From: Arachis hypogaea
Taxonomy: Eukaryota; Streptophyta; Magnoliopsida; Fabales; Fabaceae
Length of the DNA stretch: 64,000 nucleotides
Assembly (NCBI RefSeq): GCF_003086295.3
Contig: NC_092052.1
Span: 17,328,346-17,392,345, forward strand
Reading direction: 5' to 3'
The notes beneath the pieces are model-generated. The model was not told the DNA's origin. It ran no database searches and saw only the letters and a program-made list of their open reading frames with translations. The translations under genes were made by a program, and so were the position numbers. Below are positions 56,683 to 64,000 of the stretch, in pieces. How positions within the stretch are numbered: the first letter of the stretch is position 1; each line of letters begins with the position of its first letter.

Positions 56683-58790
56683 TTACCACATGTGGCAAAT
56701 ACGACACACGATAATCCTAGGAATCAACCAACACATACAAACCTCATCATCGATATCGTCGTCTGTGGCAGTGCAATTTCTTCGGTCATGGCCGAATCCG
56801 AGGTACCACTTACAACACCTCCTGTTATTGCTATTCATTCTCCCGCGAGGTGCACCCTTCGACCTGATAACCTTTGGACCAAGAATGTGGGTTTTCTTTG
56901 CCCCTAATTGAACGCAACGACCCCTCTGTCCGATGATAGGAAGAGATTCAAACTTCCTCGACATTCTGACAACTTTCGTCATGGCAATGTCATATGTTTC
57001 CTTGGCTTGCGCAGCTAGAAAACACATTAACAGGCAAGCACTTCACAATGCGTCGTATCTAACGCGAAATCCTTCTGTGGGATCCAATGCCGCATCCTTA
57101 CTGTTGCTGCCGGCTACTTTGGCATCTTTGCACCACCTACAAAGCACCAATCGGCTCGGTAGCTCTTCCTTCTCTAGCTCTTTTAGGACACAAAATATAT
57201 GGCAACAATGGATCCCTAATCTCTCCCACAACTTATAAGAACATGCATACTTATCACAACTTCTATCCAAGAACACCGTATACAATGCCTAAACCCCCTC
57301 AATCTATTTTTGCACCTCGTAGAATATCTCCCTCGTGTACAACTTGCTCACAGATCTTTCTAAGCTTTTGAGACCCGTAGTTATCACCGGATTTGAGTAA
57401 AGAGTCTTGTAATCTGCAATGAATTCGTTATTCCGGTAATCCTTAACTACTCGATCCAGGTTCTCAAACAACTCAAGTAAGCAATTCCCAGACTTGATAA
57501 ATTTCTTCAGTGATGAATTAATACCCTCGCATTGAGAAATATTTCGAATGCCGGCACAAAACTTCCCACCCAAGTAAGCATTTGCCTATATATCTCTCTT
57601 TTTGTATGTTTTTGCAACCCAATCGTTGTCCTCTAGGCAGAATAACGTGACCATCTCCACTCAATAATTGTCAAACTCGTCCACATCAAAGTTACCATAC
57701 ACAACGATTTAAAATGTAGCACAAAAATCTTTGTCCTTGATATTCACAACAGCATTTCAAGCAAGATGCCAGGTGCATAGTTTATGTGTCGCGTTCGAAA
57801 ATTCACTTCTAATGGCCTCTCGCATGGATTCATCACCGTCTGTGACAACTACTTTCAGCTCCTTCTGCCTCATTACCTCCAAGAAGCTACTTAGCAACCA
57901 TTTGTAGGACGGAATCTTCTTGTCCTCTAGCAAACCAAACCCAAAAATAATTGTCTGTCTGTGGTGGTTGGTGCCTAAAAATATTACAAGAGGTCTATTA
58001 TATAAGTTTTTTCTGTATGTCGAGTCAAATGCCAACACGTCACCAAAACATTTATAGTCATGCTGCATGTGACCATCTGAGCAAAACATGTGACCAAGGT
58101 GCTTCTCAGCGCAATACGAGTATTGCACAATTGCTATAGGATCCAACTCAGTCTTGCCCTTCAAGTAGCTTATTGTTGCGGTTGCAGCTCCCTTCACGAT
58201 CTTGATTGCCTAACTCCATAAATATAATTATACATGTTCTTACTTATAAAGTTAAGATTGTGATATCCACCACACATATGGGCAAAGAAGACCATGATTT
58301 GAGTTGTCTGGAACCCGGCTTCATGCATGCTGTGTATATACGATTTGTGCCCCTCTGTGATCTTCCTATGCAGTGCCATTACATTAGTGAACTCTGGAGA
58401 CGCCAAGTCGTGATTATGATCCTCAACCAATGTCTTTGTCCGCCACTTTCCACAACTTTTGTCTAGAAACACAACAAGCTTGCCATTGCAATTTGTTCTC
58501 GTCTCCAGTTTATGGGGCCTTTTTTAGTCAACCCTCTCATAGTGCTTCTTTTCACACAGCCCTTGTTGATTACAGTAGAAAAACTTCCTCACAATATTCC
58601 CTTGCTCGTCTTTAATAGAATCTCTCTTTTGCACCACAAAACCAATACCCTTTGCATACGCCACATAACTAGCATACGCATCTTCAACCCCGTTAAACTC
58701 TACAGACAACAACAAAGAAGCATTCACCGCACTAGACCGCTGAATTGTTCACCCATGGTATTCTCGGAGTTCCCATGATCCTCTGTTGAG
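56683..58790 (-). pseudogene. FAR1/FRS-type MULE transposase, decayed
   Basis: Minus-strand order: FAR1 DNA-binding domain (58727-58390: EFNGVEDAYASYVAYAKGIG, FFYCNQQGLCEKKHYERVD, stop, KRPHK, then GKWRTKTLVEDHNHDLA), linker, MULE catalytic core (58197-57757: LAFDSTYRKN with first Asp, VVVTDGDESMREAI with second Asp, THKLCTWHLA), then ISQCEGINSSLKKF with the likely catalytic Glu, SWIM zinc finger (57250-57190: YACSYKLWERLGIHCCHIFC) and a C-terminal zinc-knuckle-like RRCCKWYLGFGHDRRNCT (56770). All three DDE residues can be seen, but stops (after HYERVD, QSRS, HLA and others) and frame slips break the gene. FAR1/FHY3 light-signalling factors derive from such transposases; here the element context says transposon, not host gene. 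Confidence 0.88.
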
Positions 58791-60455
58791 GCATCTACGT
58801 CACTTCCACCACCATCACAGGATCGACTGGGCCACAATCACCTTCCTCAGTCTGCGGTTCCTCTGACCTGTTCGACTCATCTTCATCACCTGAATTGGTG
58901 CTCCAACCATCAGTCCATTGGCCTAACAACTCTGACGTGCTACCATCGTCCAAATCCGACTCACTATCACACATTCCTGGGGTAAAAAATAATGAAGCCA
59001 GTCAAGAACAAAGCATGTCATATACATAGTCGGTTACAGAATTAACTTAAATGGAGACAATTGCTATACAATTAGGCATTAACCAAAGTCCATAATTGTG
59101 ACTGTGTTGTAATTAAAAACTTTAGCCAATTAAATTGATTATTACATCAAATAAAAAGTACTATTAAATTTTTTTACAAATTTTTTGGGACATCACTTTT
59201 GGCCAATGCAAATGCTCCGCTTATTATAATGTAGTTCATAGTTAAAAACTAATAGGACATGCATTCACATCATTTGTCACGCTACCTGGACCTAAACTTG
59301 CCAATGCATGAATGCAACTTTGAGCCAAGACCTAATGTGCCTGAATCACATTAGAGGAAGAAATAGGATATTTTCAATCCTTTATAACTCATACATAAAT
59401 ATGCCAAACATCACTTATAGCTTTATCAATACTTCTAATATTCACCTACAATCATCAATTCGTAATAATAGAAATAAAGTGTTAAATATTAACCCCTAAA
59501 ACTTATCACTTCAAAATGTAAGACCTGTATAGAGAACGATCACCATACAAAACAGAATGAGAATGAAACATGTCACTTTAAGACAAAAAATTTGACCACA
59601 TCTGGCCTTGAATGAAAAAGATAATTCTAGATTTTTTATTCCAATAACTCCATTTCGTGGGAGTTCAAAAGTTGCAAATGCTAGAATATGTGACTTGTAA
59701 AATTTAATGACGAAAATTGTTAAAGAAAAGGTACAAATTAAAAGTATTTCGGAAGGAAAATCATTTTGTTTTTATTTTAAAGAAATCTAAAAAAAAAATT
59801 ATTTTTAGAAACGGTTCAAGACAAATTTTTACCATCCTGTAAATAAACAGAACAAAACAAAACACTTACTACCAAAACACTTGTGTAAGACTCCCATTTT
59901 TCATCCACACCTCTGCAATAGAGCTTTCTTTTGTGATTCGTATGATCTTTTATATTCTCTTAATTAAATGTTCAATTTCATTTGTCTCAAATTGACCAAA
60001 AACAAAGTTGAATTCTATGACCAGAATTCTTACCCGATATGCAAGACTTCCTACCCACCGATGACCGACTTCGATGGCAGTCCCAAAATACAACGCCATT
60101 ACCTGCACAAATCCCTCCCCTACTTGCTATGCCCGGCTTCTTCCGAAGGTCACACTTGATTCGGGGTAACAACCCTCGTCATAAATTCTCTACTTTTAGA
60201 AGCAGACACCAAAAATACGATGTCGCTACTCCGTTTTACAAATAAACTTGCCACAATGCAAAAGAAAAAAAAACACATTAGATCAAATTTCAATTACAAA
60301 TGCTAATATACACAGCAAATTTTATTTTTTATACAAAAGGTATATTCCTTTTTCATTGCACATTGTTATACTTTTTTGAATTTAAACTAGAGTCCTATAT
60401 GTACTTAATATTTCATACAATTCATTCTTAAAAATCATAATGATAATATTTCAGC
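58506..60455 (-). repeat. Direct repeat copy B: 5' end of FAR1 transposase and flank
   Basis: Partner of 51160-52330. It includes the transposase N-terminus and 1.3 kb of upstream DNA. In copy B the 58656-59124 segment is present (with a stretch rich in TCATCACCTGAAT-type codons that may be an upstream exon). The match ends at ATGATAATATTTCA (60441-60455), possibly close to the element's end. Confidence 0.85.
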
Positions 60456-62640
60456 TGAAACTAACATTTTTAAACAAATATATATGGTGCCCTAATATCT
60501 ATATCTTCGCTTAAATTTTCACTAAAATTATTCTAAGTCTCGGCTAAACTAATCACACATAATTATGATAGGAGGTTGCATGCAGGGGTAGGGTGTGATA
60601 GTAACTCAAATTATAGAAATGACTCTATCTTGTGATTTTTCATTGGTGGCAAAAAGGTGGCAATTTAGGTGCCTCATTTAACTCGCATTAATATCATTAT
60701 CAATGGAAGCTATGTTTTCTGGCAATTAGGGTGCCTCATTTGATAGGATTTTTTTTCCGTAACATATTAATAGGACTCTAAAATGAATAATCTTCATTTG
60801 CAAACAAATAATAAAAGAAAAAATATATGGTAGTTATCTTCTTGTACTTCATTCTTCCAACATCAATATTGTCCACAATTTTCTTTCCTTGTATCTTCTC
60901 TTATTCCTTTCTTCCCTTTATATTTAACTTTTATCTGTATATCGTCAATAAAAAAAAAATAGGAAGTGTAGGTAATATTTTTTTCTTTTTGATTTTCATG
61001 TTCTGTAATCTTCAAGAGAGCTAAAAGGACAAATATTTCTAAAATTTCAGAACAAAAAAATCTTTCTGCTAAGTGCCAACTATAATGGTTCACTATTCAT
61101 ATATGATTCAAGAATGTCCTATGTGACTTTTGTTCCATATAAATTGATTGAGTCCTTGGTTTTTGACATTACAATGAAAAAATTGATTTTTTGGTAAAGG
61201 GTGAGCGGAGGAGAATTGCTAAAAAATGATATAAAATCACTTTGGTACAAATCGTTTGTACTTAACGCACACTGTTTTTGTTTTCAAATGCATAAGGTTT
61301 GTCATTTAATTTTTCTAAATGGAGATATCAAGAATTTGGCAGTGATTAAATCTTCTATCTATTATATGTATAGTCAGAAACATCTAGTTTTGTTCCAATC
61401 ACTTATTTGTAGGATGCAGAGTCAAAAGGCGCCGGTAAGAAACAATTTTTTGGGTGATTGATTATAGGGATCATCTTGATCTTGAGCATTATAACTCTTT
61501 TTAATTTTCAGTTGTATTTATTTAGTTTAGGAAATTCAAATTGAGCATGTATGTGTAGTTTGTTTGGAACAAAATCAGAGTATCATATGCCTAACAAAGC
61601 CGATTGACACAAAACCATCTCAGCAAATTCAGAACAACTGCATATTCATCAGATTTAGAACAAAAAAACTCACCAAAATTAGAGCATACAAGAAGAACGA
61701 ATAGGAGCCAGAGTCCACCGATTCAGAATAACAACGACACATAGGAAAAGAGATGGAGGACACTAGGGGAGGCACAGAGCCAGCTACGGATGCCAGGGTT
61801 CAGGGTTTCCAGCCTTGTGAGAGAGAGAGACAGAGATCGGGAGGGAAGGAGAGAGAGGAGAGGCGACAATGGAGCAAAGTCTAGGGTTCCACTCTTCTCT
61901 CCAAGTCGCCGGTGAATATTCTGATTCTGCTCTTTGGAATCACTTGACTCTGGTAAAAGGTAGATTCTAATGTTGCTGTCAGGTAGCGTCGCCTCGATCA
62001 ACGACTCTATCCTTCGTCTAAACCTTCCTCAGTGAATCCACTTCCAGAAGCGGGCGTCGAAGATGGCCTTCGCCCACCTCCCACAACTAAAAGCCCAACT
62101 TCAAATTGAACCCTAATTTTTCTGAGTGCTTCGAAGGTTTGTTCATTTGGCTCATAGATTTAGGAAACTTTTAATTTTTCCTTTCAATTTCTGTTTCTAT
62201 TCTCCCCATCTTTCAACAATAGGCGTGTTTGACATTTAAAAAAGCCAACTACACAAATTATATTTGATAATCCCATTATCTGTTTTAAAAAAATCAACTA
62301 CATAGTTCATTTACATCATTCACTAATTTATTTGTTAATTAGTATAGTTTAGCGTCGAAAACATTTACCATGCCTCCATTAGCGTATTCACCGTAGTTAG
62401 CAAAGTCAATAGATTTGGTCTTCTACCCCATTTAAGCCATGTGTTGTTCTCGAATTGGCTCTTCTGACTTAGCCACCTTAGCCACGGTTTCACTTTATTC
62501 ACCACATACGTCACCTTGGTTAATAGCCGTCTTTTCATTCTTCTTCAACTTAGTTCTCTTTATCTTTGATTTGAAAACCAACATATTAGCATAATTATTG
62601 TAGTAAAACTGACGAGCTTCGTCGGGAATTTCAACTAGCA
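60456..62640. other. Mixed intergenic region with two gene-like patches
   Basis: 60456-61700 is AT-rich without features. 61740-62110 is GC-richer with a GA-rich tract (61818-61860) and TCTAGGGTTCC/AACCCTAATTT phrases typical of plant 5' UTRs. It could be a gene leader or a captured fragment, but I find no coding sequence. A peptide-like minus-strand patch follows at 62390-62640 (separate entry). Confidence 0.4.
62390..62640 (-). pseudogene. Unrecognised degraded coding patch
   Basis: On the minus strand from 62640: MLVEIPDEARQFYYNNYANM, then LVFKSKIKRTKLKKNEKTAI, NQGDVCGE, stop, SETVAKVAKSEEPIREQHMA, stop. Codon-like composition and the Tyr-Asn-Asn-Tyr/Lys-rich pattern look like real protein remains, but I cannot name the family. 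It ends exactly where the Harbinger-like element begins (62641). Confidence 0.35.
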
Positions 62641-62814
62641 TAAGAGCAGCTCCAATGGGTGGTCCTCATTGCACTTTTTCCTGACACATGGTGGAATTTA
62701 CCGTTGGAGAAGGAGAGAGATGAGTTCCTTCACGGAGGCCAAGGCAGAAGAGTCCCTCTGAGCAGGGACTCAAACATAACCAATGGTAACTTGCCACATG
62801 GCAAGTTACCTTTT

Positions 62815-63170
62815 AAATAAATACATATAAAATTATAATTAAATAAATAATTATATTAAATAATTAAATTATAATAAATAATTATATTAAATAATTAAAT
62901 TATAATAAATAATTATATTAAATAATTAAATAAAACTAAATTTAATAATAATTATAATAGTTAATTAAATTAAATAATTATAATTTTATTTAATTAATAG
63001 TTTATATTAATTATTTAAATAATAATTAATTAAGTAATTAAATTATAATTAATTTATTAATAATTATAATAATTAATTAGATTAAATAATTAATTATTTA
63101 TTTAATTAATAATTTATATTAATTATTTATATAATAATCAATATTAAATATTATTTATATTATTATATTA
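62815..63170. repeat. TAATTA-type low-complexity block
   Basis: Degenerate tandem and palindromic AATAATTAAATTATAATAAA-like repeats in the Harbinger-like element. Similar sequence fills the MITE at 29410-30183. Confidence 0.7.
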
Positions 63171-63268
63171 AATTAGCCGTTGTAAAACTAGCCGTTGTAA
63201 AATTATCTGTTGCAAAACTAGTCGTTATTATGTTACCGTTATTATTAATAAATTAATATTTTGTTACT

Positions 63269-63278
63269 CTATATATAC
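63269..63278 (+). promoter_or_regulatory. TATA box of the Harbinger-like ORF1
   Basis: CTATATATAC about 105-115 bp before the ATG at 63382, followed by a CT-rich leader (CACATTATCTACTACTCTTC). Confidence 0.6.
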
Positions 63279-63381
63279 CACTTAGATACACTTCTATTCT
63301 CACATTATCTACTACTCTTCTTTATCTTCTTCCAAGTTTACGAAATCAAAGTTCTGCTACTATTATTTTTTGTTCGAAAAA

Positions 63382-64000
63382 ATGGATCCAAACCAACTCA
63401 ACTCTTTCTTCAATTACTTACAAAACTTTCCTCAAATTCCAAATACCCAACAATCTCAAACCTCAAACTCTCAAGTTCCAAATCAAAACTTCACACTACC
63501 AAATTCATTTCAAAATCCAAATTCACAAAATCTTTCTAATTTCAATTTTCAAGCTCCTAATAATAATCAGTTTCCTATATTCCAACCGCAAAATCAAAAT
63601 TCACAAACACCCCATTTTCCATTTTTGTCCATATTTAACCCCTCTATCGGAAATGTTACTCCAACTTCCTTGCCGTTTCCAACTCAATTCAGTGCATCAA
63701 GACATAACTCATCTGGTGTTGGTGGCTCTTCTAACCCATCCTCTCAGACTCCTATACAATCTAGTCCAAATTCACAATATTCAGATTTTGCCAACCCTCG
63801 TGGATTAGATGATATCGACCTTAATGATGATGATATTGAAGATCGGAGGCAAGATAGTATTCAACACTGGAATTGGAAAGAGGATGAGATGCTGATCAGT
63901 GGATGGTTAAATGTTTCAACTGACCCTGTAGTTGGTACCGATCAAAAGGGAGAAACATTTTGGAGTCGAATTCATAGCTACTGTGTAGAATTTTGCCCCG
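63382..64000 (+). CDS. Harbinger ORF1-like Myb/SANT protein, partial
   Basis: The frame is open from MDPNQLNSFFNYLQNF through 206 codons to the window end. The first ~150 residues are Asn/Gln/Ser/Pro-rich, followed by an acidic stretch (DDIDLNDDDIED) and then a Myb/SANT-like domain from about residue 163 (WNWKEDEMLISGWLNVSTDP, VVGTDQKGETFWSRIHSYC). This is the layout of the plant family often annotated as glutathione S-transferase T3-like or NAM-associated, which are PIF/Harbinger ORF1 proteins that bind element DNA and help move the transposase to the nucleus. No stops seen, so it may be active or recently so. The C-terminus is outside the window. Confidence 0.8.
   Translation, partial: MDPNQLNSFFNYLQNFPQIPNTQQSQTSNSQVPNQNFTLPNSFQNPNSQNLSNFNFQAPNNNQFPIFQPQNQNSQTPHFPFLSIFNPSIGNVTPTSLPFPTQFSASRHNSSGVGGSSNPSSQTPIQSSPNSQYSDFANPRGLDDIDLNDDDIEDRRQDSIQHWNWKEDEMLISGWLNVSTDPVVGTDQKGETFWSRIHSYCVEFCP

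Larger units (their letters stand above)
62644..64000 (+). mobile_element. PIF/Harbinger-like element, 5' part (runs off window)
   Basis: Starts GAGCAGCTCCAATGGGTGG directly after TAA (62641-62643), matching Harbinger-type termini and their TWA target duplication. Then come an AT-rich spacer (62815-63170) and an ORF1-like Myb/SANT protein gene (63382 onward). The other end and any DDE transposase lie beyond the window. Confidence 0.65.

Noticed and set aside
56593..57371. Plus-strand ORFs opposite the FAR1 transposase
   Set aside because: Shadow frames of the minus-strand transposase; the minus strand carries the recognisable SWIM finger and zinc knuckle.
61723..62001. 92-codon minus-strand ORF
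   Set aside because: Ser/Leu-rich translation of a GA/CT microsatellite and UTR-like sequence; no domain.

Overview
The window is a stretch of a plant nuclear genome, very probably a legume. The repeat flavour resembles peanut (Arachis), but that is recognition from memory, not a database result. The signs are AT-rich intergenic DNA, spliced genes with GT-AG introns, a UGT73-type glycosyltransferase, LTR retrotransposons with tRNA-Asp primer sites, and many MULE, hAT and PIF/Harbinger DNA transposons with clean target-site duplications (TSDs). I see only two host genes that look intact: a two-exon UDP-glycosyltransferase (12767-14519, +) and a six-exon ARMC7-like armadillo protein (33470-34989, -). 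They have no evident functional link. Almost everything else is mobile DNA, much of it nested.

Layout. 1-12290: a decayed Ty1/copia element (5' end outside the window) split by a complete non-autonomous Ty3/gypsy-type element (2506-11313; 1.71-kb LTRs, TSD ATGAA). Its LTRs and interior carry arrays of the palindrome TGTGCGTACGCACA. 12711-14519: the UGT gene. 16250-17640: a four-armed fold-back region interrupted by a 530-bp MULE MITE. 17641-23830: a minus-strand Tat-like gypsy relic with an antisense extra ORF, interrupted by an LTR-like insertion that itself holds a MULE MITE. 24920-29223: a 4.3-kb MULE with ~0.5-kb terminal inverted repeats and nested smaller elements. 29410-32129: a Harbinger-like MITE, an hAT with a decayed zf-TTF/ZMYM1-type transposase, and an hAT MITE. 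33170-34989: a duplicated flank and ARMC7.

36255-45430: LINE fragments and a second copia relic split by a 2.3-kb MULE-like element made of internal tandem repeats. 47100-48820: a chimeric Pack-MULE with pieces of two unrelated genes, an EDR1/SIS8-type Raf-like MAPKKK and a SPIRRIG-type BEACH protein, inside near-perfect TIRs with an exact 9-bp TSD. 50400-50812: a solo copia LTR with TSD. 51160-60455: a MULE complex with a plus-strand Ulp1-protease-like pseudogene converging on a minus-strand FAR1-type transposase pseudogene, plus a 1.2-kb direct duplication of the transposase 5' end. 62644-64000: the start of a PIF/Harbinger-like element with an open ORF1 that runs off the window.

The most novel objects are the Pack-MULE, the Ulp1+FAR1 MULE complex and the palindrome-array LTR element. 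Coordinates of TSD-bounded elements were read base by base. Boundaries given as approximate are so marked.
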